Below the pieces are notes generated by a model that was not told the origin of the DNA, did no database searches, and was given only the letters and a program-made list of their open reading frames with translations. Of a DNA stretch of 44,362 nucleotides, positions 26,518 through 35,954 are shown one piece after another (the first letter of the stretch is position 1; each line of letters begins with the position of its first letter). Made by a program: the position numbers and the translations under genes. The DNA is from CAZIOI01 sp964540855 (GTDB lineage Bacteria; Patescibacteriota; UBA1384; DTJR01): NCBI GenBank assembly GCA_964540855.1, contig CAZIOI010000002.1, positions 1 through 44,362 on the forward strand, read 5' to 3'.

Positions 26518-28254
26518 TTAGTACTTCAACAATTTCACAAACACATCTGTCGGCAGGCTCACGCGGCCCAGCTTTGCCATTTTACGTTTACCCTTCTTTT
26601 GCTTTTCCAACAGTTTTCGCTTTCGGGTCACATCTCCGCCATACAATTTCTCTGTCACATCTTTTCTAAAAGCTTGTATCCTCTCTGAAGCGATAATCCT
26701 ACCGCCAATAGCCGCCTGAATCTTTACCTCAAAGTTTTGTCTCGGTATAAATTCTTTCATTTTCTCCACCATTTGCCGGCCAACCTTGTCGACAAACCCC
26801 TTAAAGACTGTTCTTGAGAATGCATCAATTTTTTCTTCGGATATGTAAAAGTCAATCTGGACCAGATCACCGGCTCTAAATCCAATAAAATCATAATTTA
26901 TCGACCCGTAGCCTTGCGTTGCACTTTTCAGCTGATCGTAAAAATCCACGATCACCTCGCCAAGCGGCATTTCGTAGTCTAAAATCACTTTCTCTTCGAG
27001 ATGGCGAATATCTTTTTGCTCGCCACGACGCGACTGCAGAAGTTCAATTACACGTCCCAAATATTGTTTTGGCGTGATCAATTCCGCCTTAACCCACGGC
27101 TCCAGCGTCTCTTGCCCCTCTCTCTTATATTCGACGGTTGGCGTGGTAACGACTAGGTCAAGGTCATACTCCCTCTCCAGCCTTTCCTTAACAATTTCAA
27201 GGTGGAGCATTCCCAAGAAACCGCACCTAAATCCAAAGCCAAAAGCGGTCGAATTAGCTGGCTCATAAATAATTGACGAGTCAGATAATTTGAGCTTTCC
27301 CAAACTCTCCCTCAATCTTCCGTAGTCCTCACCGCTTGTGCAATATATTTCAGCATACACCATCGGACGCGGCTCCTTGTAGCCGCTCAATGGTTCAACC
27401 GCCAAAGAATCTTGTTCGCTGGTAACCGTAATCGTATCGCCAACTCTCGCCTGCGAGACATCCTTAAACGTCGTGACAACAAAACCAATTTCGCCAGTTG
27501 AGATAGATTCTTGCGATCTCAACCCCAGCTGAATCGCCCCCACGTCGGAGGCGATCGTCTTCTGATCCTTAAAAACAAATTTTATTTGGTCTGATCTGGC
27601 AATTTGACCGTCAAAAACTCTAACATAAGCGACAACCCCCCTGTAATCATCAAAGTATGAATCAAAAACCAGTGCCCGCGCACAGTCAACCTGTGATTTT
27701 CTCGGCGCCGGAACAGTTAAAATGATTTTTTCGAGCAGTTCACGCACTCCCTTACCCGTCTTGGCCGAGATAAAGCTAACGTCGTCGGGGTCGCAATTTA
27801 TGATCTCCGCTATCTCAAAAGCCACCTCTTCGGGCCGTGATTCTGGCAAGTCGATTTTATTCACAGCCGGAATAATCACCAGTCCGGCTTTTTTGGCGAG
27901 CTCCAGATTTGCCAGTGTTTGCGCCTGAACACCTTGGGTGGCATCCACCAAAAGAATCGCTCCTTCAACCGCCTGCAAACTGCGCGACACCTCGTAGGAA
28001 AAATCAACATGCCCCGGAGTATCTATGAGATTTAGCTCATACGGCTTATTATCGATAATCCATTTCATTCTCACCGGCTGAAGCTTAATAGTGATGCCGC
28101 GTTCACGCTCAAGATCCATGGAGTCAAGCACCTGATCAAGCATTTTTCGCTTTTCTACTGTTTCGGTCAACTCCAAAAACCGGTCTGCCAACGTTGACTT
28201 ACCGTGATCTATGTGAGAAATAATACAAAAATTACGAATATTCTCTGTTTCCAA
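26518..28254 (-). CDS. lepA: Elongation factor 4 (LepA)
   Basis: A 578-residue translational GTPase, slightly short of the usual 600. G1 is SHIDHGKST (13-21), then DTPGH and NKIDLP. The EF-G-like domains and the LepA-specific C-terminal domain are present (GGDVTRKRKLLEKQKKGKRKMAKLGRVSLPTDVFVKLLKY). It acts on stalled or assembling ribosomes. It lies 12 bases after the small membrane gene and is last in the murJ unit. Confidence 0.97.
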   Translation of the reverse strand: METENIRNFCIISHIDHGKSTLADRFLELTETVEKRKMLDQVLDSMDLERERGITIKLQPVRMKWIIDNKPYELNLIDTPGHVDFSYEVSRSLQAVEGAILLVDATQGVQAQTLANLELAKKAGLVIIPAVNKIDLPESRPEEVAFEIAEIINCDPDDVSFISAKTGKGVRELLEKIILTVPAPRKSQVDCARALVFDSYFDDYRGVVAYVRVFDGQIARSDQIKFVFKDQKTIASDVGAIQLGLRSQESISTGEIGFVVTTFKDVSQARVGDTITVTSEQDSLAVEPLSGYKEPRPMVYAEIYCTSGEDYGRLRESLGKLKLSDSSIIYEPANSTAFGFGFRCGFLGMLHLEIVKERLEREYDLDLVVTTPTVEYKREGQETLEPWVKAELITPKQYLGRVIELLQSRRGEQKDIRHLEEKVILDYEMPLGEVIVDFYDQLKSATQGYGSINYDFIGFRAGDLVQIDFYISEEKIDAFSRTVFKGFVDKVGRQMVEKMKEFIPRQNFEVKIQAAIGGRIIASERIQAFRKDVTEKLYGGDVTRKRKLLEKQKKGKRKMAKLGRVSLPTDVFVKLLKY

Positions 28255-28266
28255 GTCTTCTCCAAA

Positions 28267-28863
28267 TTACAACGGCTTTTTCGCCTCAAGCGTCATTATG
28301 CCGTCCTGCAAATATACACTGATTAGCTCCAGAGAATCAAGATCGCCGTAGTTGTCACTGATCGCTTTTTGCACTGCTCGCGACAAACCAACGGCCAGCA
28401 CTCTAGGCGCGCTAATTTCTCCAATCTTGACACTCAAAAGCTCAAAGATTAATTTCCCGTCCGATATTTCGGGCATAAACTGAAATGTCATATTAGACCA
28501 AGAAAGAAAATTCGCTTTACCAGATAAAAAAATCCCCTCCGTACTGATTTTACAGCCCAAGCCCTCGTTTGATCTCACGGCCGCCAGTTTGGCGCAAAAT
28601 ACCGCCTCGGGAATTACAACATCAACTATCCCCCCGCTCTCGATTTTTGAAAAATTCTGGTCCGAGACGATATTCGGCCTAGTTGCCTGAGACGTAATCT
28701 CGTTTGAATGTAATTTTGACCCTGTTACAAACAGTACTACCTCCAGTACCACAAATAGCAGCACAAATGCCACCGCCAGACTCGCGCAACCGCAGCCGGC
28801 CGATTGCTTTGCCTCATCCAAATCTTTGTAAAACTCCCCAGGGCGGAGTTTTTTCTTTTTCAT
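28267..28863 (-). CDS. Single-pass membrane protein, perhaps LmeA/DUF2993- or YpmS-like
   Basis: A 198-residue protein. The cytoplasmic N-terminus is basic (MKKKKLRPGEFYKDLDEA), followed by one membrane helix (about 27-46) and an extracytoplasmic domain with long beta-strands (GIFLSGKANFLSWSNMTFQFMPEISDGKLIFELLSVKIG) and a helix (LSRAVQKAISDNYGDLDSLEL). The general form resembles the SMP/BPI-like DUF2993 or DUF2140 groups; not certain. The ATG directly follows the murJ stop, so it is coupled to murJ. Confidence 0.65.
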   Translation of the reverse strand: MKKKKLRPGEFYKDLDEAKQSAGCGCASLAVAFVLLFVVLEVVLFVTGSKLHSNEITSQATRPNIVSDQNFSKIESGGIVDVVIPEAVFCAKLAAVRSNEGLGCKISTEGIFLSGKANFLSWSNMTFQFMPEISDGKLIFELLSVKIGEISAPRVLAVGLSRAVQKAISDNYGDLDSLELISVYLQDGIMTLEAKKPL

Positions 28864-30423
28864 TTAGCTTCTAACTTCCTTGATCTTAAACAACCAAGCG
28901 AGCGACAAATATACTAAGCCTCCGGCTAACAGTGACAAAATTGTTTGCAGCAGCAAATATCTGACTCTATTAATATCAAACGCGCCACTAACCAATATCT
29001 TGGCAAGCTGCATCACAACCGACGTTACCAAAGTTAGGCTAATTATCGAAGCGACATAAGAAAATATGCCTTTGAAATTTATTTCAAATTTTGTCCTAAT
29101 GTAATAAACCAAAAGAATCAGATTAAGCCATGAACCAACACTGAACGCCAAGGCAAGACCGGCGACAGTGCTGCCAAACGGAATTATTTGTCTTGAAAAA
29201 AGATAGCCAAGAACAACGCTAGTTACTATCGACGCAACGCTAATTTTCATAGGAGTCCTTGTGTCGTGCATTGCATAAAAACTGCGGGCAACGATAGGTA
29301 TAAGACCCTGCGCCACTACCGAAAGGGCAAAAAAGCCCAATGCCGCCGAAGCCGCCTTGGTATCGGACCATCCAAAAAAACCGTAACCGAGTATTAGCCT
29401 GATAATTTGCGCCCTGAGTACAAAAATCACCGCAGTCGAAGGTATCAAGAAAAATAACGCCGCTCTCACGGAGCGGTTAAAGACACCCACAAATCGCTCT
29501 TTTTCCTCTTTTATATCAAGCGACAAGCCGGAAAGAGTCGGGAAAGCAGCTGTTGCCAAAGAATTACCAAAAATGACCGAGGGGACAGTCTGAATGTTAT
29601 CGGTCAGATTATATATGGCGATCGCCCCCGGAACATAAGAAGCAAAGCCAGTAAAAGCAAAAAGCAAAATCTGATTGGCCCCTAGACCGATCGCGCGCGG
29701 AATCATTAATCTGATAACACGTCTGACACCAGGGTTGGTAAAATCAAATCTTAATCCCGGTTTAAGCCCGACCTGCAAAACAGAGGGTAGCTGAACGAGC
29801 ATATGTAAAAGTGCTCCCGATATAACACCGATAATCACGCCCTTTACACCGAGCGTGTCTGCAAATAGAATAACACCTGCAATTATTGCCAGATTGTAAA
29901 ATAGCGGTGCGATAGAGTAAGCCAAAAATCTTTTACGCGCGTTTAAGACACCACCAAAAAAGTAAGAAAGGGTGAAAATAAACGGCGAAACGAGAAGCCA
30001 ACGCGCCATATTAACGGTCTCGTCCATCTTCTGGGATGAAAAATTCGGTACCAGAAGTTTCATCAGTCCGCTCATCGCAAAAAACATGATAATTAGAGCG
30101 ATCGTAACCGCTAGCAGACCAACCGAGATTGTCGCCTGTGCCATCTCATTTGCTTCTTTGTCCCCTTTTTCCTTGATATATTTTGAATAAACAGGCACAA
30201 AAGCCGCTGCTATCGAACCCAAAATCAGCACATTAAAGATCAAATCGGGCAATCTGAAAGCTGCATAGTAGATATCAAGCCTGTCGGTCGGTATCTTCTG
30301 CGCCAAAAAGTGGTCTCTGATAACCCCAAGAACGTTGGAAGCAGCGAGTGTTATCATCAAAATAAGGCTCGCTCCCCTAATTGAGCTCTCCTTAAAAAAT
30401 ACCTTCTTTATTTGGCTGAACAT
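28864..30423 (-). CDS. murJ: Lipid II flippase MurJ
   Basis: A 519-residue MviN/MurJ protein with about 14 helices. Family motifs are RVLGxxRD-like ASNVLGVIRDHFLAQKIP near the start, AFRLPDLIFNVLILGSIAAAFVPVYSKY, RSFYAMHDTRTPMKISV in the middle and GSWLNLILLVYYIR. It moves lipid II across the membrane, so the cell makes peptidoglycan. It heads a murJ-small membrane protein-lepA unit. Confidence 0.95.
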   Translation of the reverse strand: MFSQIKKVFFKESSIRGASLILMITLAASNVLGVIRDHFLAQKIPTDRLDIYYAAFRLPDLIFNVLILGSIAAAFVPVYSKYIKEKGDKEANEMAQATISVGLLAVTIALIIMFFAMSGLMKLLVPNFSSQKMDETVNMARWLLVSPFIFTLSYFFGGVLNARKRFLAYSIAPLFYNLAIIAGVILFADTLGVKGVIIGVISGALLHMLVQLPSVLQVGLKPGLRFDFTNPGVRRVIRLMIPRAIGLGANQILLFAFTGFASYVPGAIAIYNLTDNIQTVPSVIFGNSLATAAFPTLSGLSLDIKEEKERFVGVFNRSVRAALFFLIPSTAVIFVLRAQIIRLILGYGFFGWSDTKAASAALGFFALSVVAQGLIPIVARSFYAMHDTRTPMKISVASIVTSVVLGYLFSRQIIPFGSTVAGLALAFSVGSWLNLILLVYYIRTKFEINFKGIFSYVASIISLTLVTSVVMQLAKILVSGAFDINRVRYLLLQTILSLLAGGLVYLSLAWLFKIKEVRS

Positions 30424-30461
30424 AAACTGATCTTAGCATTTTGTACCCTTAAACGGAAGGG

Positions 30462-30776
30462 AGATGTCAGCGTATAACTAAAAACGAAGAACGTATAATC
30501 ACAATAGATTAACGTATAACGTAAAAGGCAAAACGTATAATCACAACGCATAATTCAAAACCTACAAACTATCGTTGCAAAGCAACGCAATAGTTATACG
30601 CTATACGTTTTACGTTATGAATCAATTTGTCATTGCGCGGTTTTGGGGCGATCCAAAACCTAAACCTCTGTTTAACATTTTAACCCGGAGGACGCGGCAA
30701 TCTAAAAACAATTGTCGCAAAGTGACACCATAGTTATACCTTTTGCATTTTACGTTATACGTTATTATGCCTCGTC
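30462..30776. repeat. Large cluster of family A and CATTGCG repeats
   Basis: No gene seen up to 30793. Two family A copies (30470-30620 and 30705-30776), each with GTATAAC/GTTATAC motifs and a GTCGC or TTGC stem-loop, enclose a CATTGCGCGG...ACGCGGCAATCT module (30629-30703). Confidence 0.75.
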
Positions 30777-30793
30777 CATAGAGGCTCGGGGGC

Positions 30794-30822
30794 TTGACAA
30801 GTTATATAAAATGCTATATAAT
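30794..30822 (+). promoter_or_regulatory. Perfect-consensus sigma70 promoter
   Basis: TTGACA (30794-30799), exactly 17 bp, TATAAT (30817-30822). This is the only full-consensus promoter I saw in the window. Confidence 0.85.
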
Positions 30823-30858
30823 GGACGATGTAAGGTTGAGAAGGAGGGAAATGTACTA

Positions 30859-31044
30859 ATGCTTCTCGCTTACAAGACTTGCTCCTTGATCGCGGACAGA
30901 CCCAAAGTCGAAACCGAGTTCTTACGTCAGGAAATTCCTGCGGTAGGAGATAGAGTTTTGGCCAAAAAAAGAGCGTACACGAGCGGCTCATATAATAAAA
31001 TAATTATAGCCGATTGCTCGAGTGAGTACGCTCTTTTTTGTTGA
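30859..31044 (+). CDS. 61-residue unknown protein with strong expression signals
   Basis: MLLAYKTCSLIADRPKVETE is followed by a beta-like stretch (IPAVGDRVLAKKRAYTSGSYNKIIIADCSSEYALFC). No family recognised. AAGGAGGG lies 9-10 bases before ATG 30859, and a perfect-consensus promoter lies 37 bp upstream. The last third of the gene is folded into the terminator hairpin, and the stop TGA comes just after the T tract. Thus an RNA ending at the T tract would lack the stop codon unless transcription runs a few bases on. It may be a small protein, or a coding RNA whose main product is the RNA. Confidence 0.5.
   Translation: MLLAYKTCSLIADRPKVETEFLRQEIPAVGDRVLAKKRAYTSGSYNKIIIADCSSEYALFC
30965..31039. 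terminator. Long bidirectional terminator hairpin
   Basis: AAAAAAGAGCGTAC (30965-30978) pairs perfectly with GTACGCTCTTTTTT (31026-31039). The inner arms CGAGCGGCT and AGCCGATTGCTCG extend the stem with a bulge. It can end both the small + gene and dnaB (-). Confidence 0.82.
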
Positions 31045-31050
31045 TCAAAA

Positions 31051-32409
31051 TTAGTCAGTTCTTTTGTTCTCGAGCGTAACAAAACGGCGAAATTCGGGAT
31101 GAAAGTACAGATCAATCTCGCCTATCGGACCGTTGCGATGTTTTCTAATCAAAATTTGCGTCACACCCTTGCGGTCGGTATCCGGATCGTAATAATCTTC
31201 TCTATATATAAACATAACAACATCGGCATCCTGCTCAATCGAACCGGATTCTCTAAGGTCAGAAAGCATCGGTCTCTTATCCGGCCTCGATTCAACCGCA
31301 CGCGAAAGCTGCGAGAGCGCGACAACCGGAACCTTGAGCTCACGCGCCAGGGCTTTCAAACCGCGCGATATCTCCGAAACCTCTTGCACCCTATTGGAAT
31401 CACCACCGGAATTTTTTGAATCAATTAGCTGCAGATAGTCAACGATAACTATCCCCAAGCCGTTTTCCGCCTGCAAACGCCTTGCTTTCGCCCTGATATC
31501 CATCACAGTCATCAAGGGGCTATCATCAATATATATCGGTGATTCGCTCAACACGCCCATCGCGTAATTGATTTTTGAAAAATCATCTTCCCGTAAATTT
31601 CCCGTTCTCAACCTCCAAGAATCTATTCCCGCTTCAATAGTTAATAGTGAATCTACCAGTTGATCTCGGCTCATTTCCAGAGAAAAAATACCGACCGGCA
31701 CTTTTGCATCGCGGGCGCAATTTAGAGCAACGTTTAGTGCCAATGACGTTTTACCCATAGATGGTCTGGCGGCCAGGATAACCAGATCGGACTTTTGAAA
31801 GCCGGCTAACAGATTATCGAGATCCCGAAATCCGGACGTGACACCGCGAAGCTGTCCTTTATTTTCGTGAAGCTCGTTTATTCTTTCAAATGTTTCCGCC
31901 AAAACGTCTTTGATTGGCAAAAAATCATTTGTCACAAATCTTTCCGAAACCGAAAAAAGCGCCTGTTCCGATTTGTCGATTATTCCGCCAACATCGCCTT
32001 TTTCGTCGTAGCTATCCTCGATAATTCTGGTGGCTGTTTTTATCAACCGGCGCAAAACGGATTTTTGGCTGACAATTTCGGCATGTTCAATAATGTGGGC
32101 GGCTGATAATACCTGATTCGCAAGAGTGGTCAAATAAACCGCCCCACCGGCTACATCAAGCTTTTTAGTTTGACGCAATTCCTCGGTCAAAGTGACGAGA
32201 TCAACCGGCGTTCTTTTTTCGTTTAAGGCTAAAATGGACCTGTAAATTTCTTTATGATCATCGCGATAAAAATCCTCCGGTTGCAAGATATTTGAAATCT
32301 TGAATACAGATTCCTTGTCTATAAGTAGTGCGCCCAAAACAGACTGCTCCGCCTCGACATTTTGAGGCGGCAATTTGGTAAGCTCGTTTGCCTTGGTTTG
32401 TATAGCCAT
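31051..32409 (-). CDS. dnaB: Replicative DNA helicase DnaB
   Basis: A 452-residue hexameric helicase, normal length. The N-terminal domain begins LPPQNVEAEQSVLGALLIDKES. Walker A is ARPSMGKTS (214-222), Walker B is in GIVIVDYLQLI, and the arginine-finger region is LSDLRESGSIEQDADVVMFIYRE. It lies 11 bases after dnaX, so the clamp-loader and helicase genes form one unit. No intein. Confidence 0.98.
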   Translation of the reverse strand: MAIQTKANELTKLPPQNVEAEQSVLGALLIDKESVFKISNILQPEDFYRDDHKEIYRSILALNEKRTPVDLVTLTEELRQTKKLDVAGGAVYLTTLANQVLSAAHIIEHAEIVSQKSVLRRLIKTATRIIEDSYDEKGDVGGIIDKSEQALFSVSERFVTNDFLPIKDVLAETFERINELHENKGQLRGVTSGFRDLDNLLAGFQKSDLVILAARPSMGKTSLALNVALNCARDAKVPVGIFSLEMSRDQLVDSLLTIEAGIDSWRLRTGNLREDDFSKINYAMGVLSESPIYIDDSPLMTVMDIRAKARRLQAENGLGIVIVDYLQLIDSKNSGGDSNRVQEVSEISRGLKALARELKVPVVALSQLSRAVESRPDKRPMLSDLRESGSIEQDADVVMFIYREDYYDPDTDRKGVTQILIRKHRNGPIGEIDLYFHPEFRRFVTLENKRTD

Positions 32410-32420
32410 TTGTTTACCGA

Positions 32421-33857
32421 TTACGCCAACTCAAAAATTTCACCTATATCCGCTTCCATGTCGGCTTGTTTTGCAATGACACATTCGACTTTTTTAGGTT
32501 TATCCAGAACCGAGTCAACATTTTCGCATATCAGTCGATAATTATTCTTACTGGTGATTGTATCTTTATGAAACGGATATTCAACCGAGATCACAAGATT
32601 TTCACCGTCCATCGACCAAATCGCGCTACCCAGAAGAATAGCTAAGGGTTTATTTTTTTGCCCTACAAGCTCCAGTATGGCAATTTTGGCTTCACTCGAC
32701 AGCACCTTGAATTTCTTCGCTGCAGGCTGTTTCGGCTCTTCGCGATCGTCGGCTTCCTCGGGCTTTTTAGTACCGGTTGTCTTTGGTGTCGGTGACACCT
32801 TGTACATTTCCGGTCGAGTAGAAGATATTTCGCTTCTATCCACTATCTCGATCGCGGCCATTTCAAGCGGCAGAACCTCAAGACTCGAAAGTTTCGAATC
32901 GCCAACTGCCCGCAAAAAAATCCTGATGCAAAAAACCGTTTCGCGAGCGCTTTCGCCATGAGCCACCTGAGCGATCGCCTGCTCTCTCAATCTTGAAATG
33001 ACATTGTTTAAAAATTGTTCAAAATTTGTTCCTTTTTCAGATAATTCGCGCAAAAAATCCAATGCCTCGTTTAGTTTTTTGTTCTCCAAAAAATCCAGAA
33101 AATTATCGACCTCTTCTTGGTGTGTGAGGTTTAGGATTTTTCGCGCTTTTGCGAGCGAAAAATCCTTCTCCTTTAGATGACCTAACAATTGATCGAAAAT
33201 CGACTGCGCATCGCGAAACGACCCTCCGCTGGCTCTAAAAACAAGCTCCAGAAGTTCATCATCGACTTTGACCTTTTCTGCAGCTGCGATTACCTTTAAA
33301 TTTTCTTTGATCATCACCTCGTCGCCAAAGCGAAAATCGAATTTTTGACAACGCGAAATTATCGTCTCCGGCACTTTGTGGATTTCGGTTGTCGCAAAAA
33401 CAAAAATACTGTGCGCGGGCGGTTCCTCGAGGGTTTTTAACAGCGCATTAAACGCCTCGCGCGTCAGCATATGTACTTCGTCAATAATATAGACTTTCTT
33501 CCTGCCAACGCTCGGCGAAAAACCAATCTTTTCTCTAAGCTCGCGAATATCTTCAACACTCCTGTTTGAGGCGGCGTCAATCTCGATCAAATCAATAAAG
33601 TGACCTTGTTCTATGGCTTTGCAACTGACGCACTTGCCGCACGGCCGGTCGCCCGCATCGATTTTTTCGTCCAGACAGTTGACCGCTTTGGCTAGGATTC
33701 TGGCGATACTCGTCTTGCCTACCCCTCTGGGACCGGTAAACAAATAAGCATGCGAAACTCGATCGAGCTTTAGGGCGTTTCTCAGTGTAGTCGTGACGTG
33801 CTCTTGACCGACTACTTCCTGAAATGTTTGGGGGCGATATTTGCGATATAGGGTCAT
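32421..33857 (-). CDS. dnaX: DNA polymerase III subunits gamma/tau
   Basis: A 478-residue clamp-loader ATPase. N-terminus MTLYRKYRPQTFQEVVGQEH; Walker A GPRGVGKTS (42-50); zinc-binding cysteines C61, C73, C76 and C79 (NCLDEK... RPCGKCVSC); DEVHM Walker B near 126; SRC motif in TIISRCQKF. The tail past about 370 is short and Lys/Glu-rich before a small end domain. ATG 33857 follows GAGG; the in-frame extension upstream is repeat DNA. Confidence 0.96.
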   Translation of the reverse strand: MTLYRKYRPQTFQEVVGQEHVTTTLRNALKLDRVSHAYLFTGPRGVGKTSIARILAKAVNCLDEKIDAGDRPCGKCVSCKAIEQGHFIDLIEIDAASNRSVEDIRELREKIGFSPSVGRKKVYIIDEVHMLTREAFNALLKTLEEPPAHSIFVFATTEIHKVPETIISRCQKFDFRFGDEVMIKENLKVIAAAEKVKVDDELLELVFRASGGSFRDAQSIFDQLLGHLKEKDFSLAKARKILNLTHQEEVDNFLDFLENKKLNEALDFLRELSEKGTNFEQFLNNVISRLREQAIAQVAHGESARETVFCIRIFLRAVGDSKLSSLEVLPLEMAAIEIVDRSEISSTRPEMYKVSPTPKTTGTKKPEEADDREEPKQPAAKKFKVLSSEAKIAILELVGQKNKPLAILLGSAIWSMDGENLVISVEYPFHKDTITSKNNYRLICENVDSVLDKPKKVECVIAKQADMEADIGEIFELA

Positions 33858-33934
33858 AAAAATCCTCAAAAACTTTGCATCTTTGACTTTATACTTAAAT
33901 TCAAAATTGCACAAAGGAACGAGATAGTCAAAGC

Positions 33935-34050
33935 CAAACCAACGTATAACGAAAAAGGTAAAACGTAAAACCACAATAAACTAATGTATAACGTAAAACG
34001 AAAAACGTATAACTATGGTGTCGCTTCGCGACGATATTTGTGATTTAGTG
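33935..34050. repeat. Dispersed repeat family A, copy before the HU-fusion gene
   Basis: AACGTATAACGAAAAAGGTA, AATGTATAACGTAAAACG, then AACTATGGTGTCGCTTCGCG with the GTCGC/GCGAC stem and ATATTTGTGA. Confidence 0.75.
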
Positions 34051-34121
34051 TTTAGAACTTATTTGCTCAAACGTCATTTGTAAAAATGCGATTCTATCAA
34101 GTTTCTGCTAATCTTTTATTA

Positions 34122-35327
34122 ATGAGCAAAAACATCGTTCTACGCGACCAAATAGCAAGAGACTTATCGAAAGAGCTGGACATTTCTCTGGTTAAATCGA
34201 AAATGCTTATTTTAAAGCTGGAGTCTATTATTGCTTATGAGCTCAAATCCAAATCGCGCATTAAAATAGCTCATTTTGGAACATTTGCAATCAAGACTCG
34301 CGCTAGTCGAACGGTCAAAACCGTTCGAGAGCAAAAAACAAAAATTATACTCGAGCAGGAAGCGATTAGGTTCATTGCCGCCGAGCAGTTTAAAAGCCTG
34401 CTGATGGGTAAACCCGATTCGACAAAATTCAAGGGGATCGAGCCCGCTCAACCGGACGAAACAAAATCGGAGAATTCAAGCGAAAAAATAAGTATTAGCG
34501 TCACCAAACCCTCCGAACCGGACAATGCGCAAGTACAAGATGAAGAAATTCCGGTCAAATTTGTGGCGCACGAAAAATCAGCTGAAACGATCAAAATCCC
34601 CCTCGAGGAGACGCCCGAACCCAAAAAAAATGAGAGCACCAAAATAGTTCCCATAATCACAGAAAAAAAATCCCCCGTGTCTATTGCACCAAAACCAAAA
34701 ACACCGAAGCCGGCCAAAACCGCGCCGGCTCCGATCCGGCAGCCTGAACCAATCAGCAAGCCGAGAATCGTACAATTAACCGAGCCCGTGACCCATCCCG
34801 CCGTCTCGCGAGCCAAGACTAGCCCAATACCTCAGATTAAAAAACCATCCAAACCAGTTGAAAAAATTAAGTTTTCACCTCTTTCGATATATTCGCGCAT
34901 TGAGCGCGCCAAAGTTGAGACCGAGATTGCAAACCGCCTTGTAAAATTGGCTAAAACCCTTGAATCGCAAAAAAACGCAAAAAGTGACGACCGAGAAATA
35001 AAAATTGCCGAGAAGATATTTGCAAATTTTATATCTCAAGCATCAAAACTCCACATAAAATCGCTTGACTTCTCCATTTCGGCAAAAAAGCCCTCCAAAA
35101 GTGATCAAACCGCGATTTGCGCCGGTAGGCCGAGAATATGTCTGGGCAAAATACCAACGCTCTTGCTGCATCAATTTACTGAAGAAATTGCCGATATCGA
35201 GAGTTTTGAAACACCCCAGCTGAGATTTGTAACTATTAAAAAAGCGGATAATATAAAGAAGGCGATCCTAGAGGTCCACAGTTTTCCGACTCACGAGGGC
35301 GCAAGTATCCATGTAAAAGTCTTATGA
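34122..35327 (+). CDS. HU/IHF-like domain fused to a PilB/GspE N2-like domain
   Basis: A 401-residue protein. Residues 1-85 look like an HU/IHF DNA-binding domain (LRDQIARDLSKELDISLVKSK, RIKIAHFGTFAIKTRASRTVK, where G-T-F-x-I/V-x-x-R-A is the family core). About 90-265 is a disordered Lys/Pro/Glu linker. About 270-401 resembles the N2 subdomain of type II secretion/type IV pilus ATPases: IFANFISQASKLHIKSLDFSIS against QAIREGASDIHIEP, and LEVHSFPTHEGASIHVKVL against VRVSTLPTxxGExxVxRLL. It ends exactly where the RecA-like ATPase would begin, so no Walker motifs are present. ATG 34122 is preferred as it gives a normal HU start. It overlaps the next gene by 4 bases. Confidence 0.7.
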   Translation: MSKNIVLRDQIARDLSKELDISLVKSKMLILKLESIIAYELKSKSRIKIAHFGTFAIKTRASRTVKTVREQKTKIILEQEAIRFIAAEQFKSLLMGKPDSTKFKGIEPAQPDETKSENSSEKISISVTKPSEPDNAQVQDEEIPVKFVAHEKSAETIKIPLEETPEPKKNESTKIVPIITEKKSPVSIAPKPKTPKPAKTAPAPIRQPEPISKPRIVQLTEPVTHPAVSRAKTSPIPQIKKPSKPVEKIKFSPLSIYSRIERAKVETEIANRLVKLAKTLESQKNAKSDDREIKIAEKIFANFISQASKLHIKSLDFSISAKKPSKSDQTAICAGRPRICLGKIPTLLLHQFTEEIADIESFETPQLRFVTIKKADNIKKAILEVHSFPTHEGASIHVKVL

Positions 35328-35692
35328 ATAGAAAAATAGTACAATTCACATTCGTTATAGCAGTGGCGGTTTTTGTTGGCTGTGGTCTATTGGGTTTTGG
35401 AATATATAAAAATCAGCCGACCGCCGACAGCTTTTCTTCGACCATCCCCGCCGGTCCGAGTTGGGCGGCAGACAATACTCCGGAAGTGCCTGACAAGCCC
35501 GCTATTGCCGGGGATGCAACCGACGACGGAATTACTAATTCGATGGATATAAACGCGCTCCTGTATCGCTGGGGTGAATCAGACGCCGATTATAAGACAG
35601 CCGCCGGCAAAACTACTGTTGGAAGCTATGATATTGTCGAAGTTGTCAATAACTGGCACTGCACCGAAGACCGGAACGGGTGCGGAAGTTAA
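35324..35692 (+). CDS. Exported dockerin-like protein
   Basis: A 122-residue protein. An N-terminal signal anchor (about 7-27) is followed by a short linker and a dockerin type I-like pair of repeats: GDATDDGITNSMDINALLYRWG and VGSYDIVEVVNNWHC. The first carries the Asp-rich calcium loop, the second is degenerate (YDIVEVVNNW). Dockerins bind cohesins; none is seen here. ATGA overlap with the HU-fusion gene implies coupled translation and perhaps a shared role at the envelope. Confidence 0.72.
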   Translation: MNRKIVQFTFVIAVAVFVGCGLLGFGIYKNQPTADSFSSTIPAGPSWAADNTPEVPDKPAIAGDATDDGITNSMDINALLYRWGESDADYKTAAGKTTVGSYDIVEVVNNWHCTEDRNGCGS

Positions 35693-35900
35693 CGCAAAAT
35701 TAAAAACGAAAAACGTATAACCACAATTCAAAATTATTAAGTACTAAGTAAGAATTGTAAGTCAAAAGACACTAAGTTTAGTCATTCCTGACTTGCTGTG
35801 CCCTGCGTAGCCCTGCCTACCGGCAGGCAGGCTTGGCGAAGTGGGGTCATTGCGAACCCGCGCAGCCACTGGCGAAGTGAGTGTGGCAATCTCGCATCAT
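35693..35900. repeat. Family A and B repeats, left arm of the inverted repeat around the RNA island
   Basis: CGTATAACCACAATTCAAAA...GTCAAAAGACACTAAGTTT (35714-35779) is an inverted copy of 37484-37548. Then family B (35781-35847: TCATTCCTGACTTGCTGTG, CTGCCTACCGGCAGGCAGGC, TTGGCGAAGTGGGG) and CATTGCGAACC...GTGGCAATC (35847-35893). Family B recurs at 41218-41283. Confidence 0.78.
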
Positions 35901-35954
35901 ATTCTTTTATTGACATTCCTGTGAAAACAGGAATCTTATCTTATTCGGGCTTCG

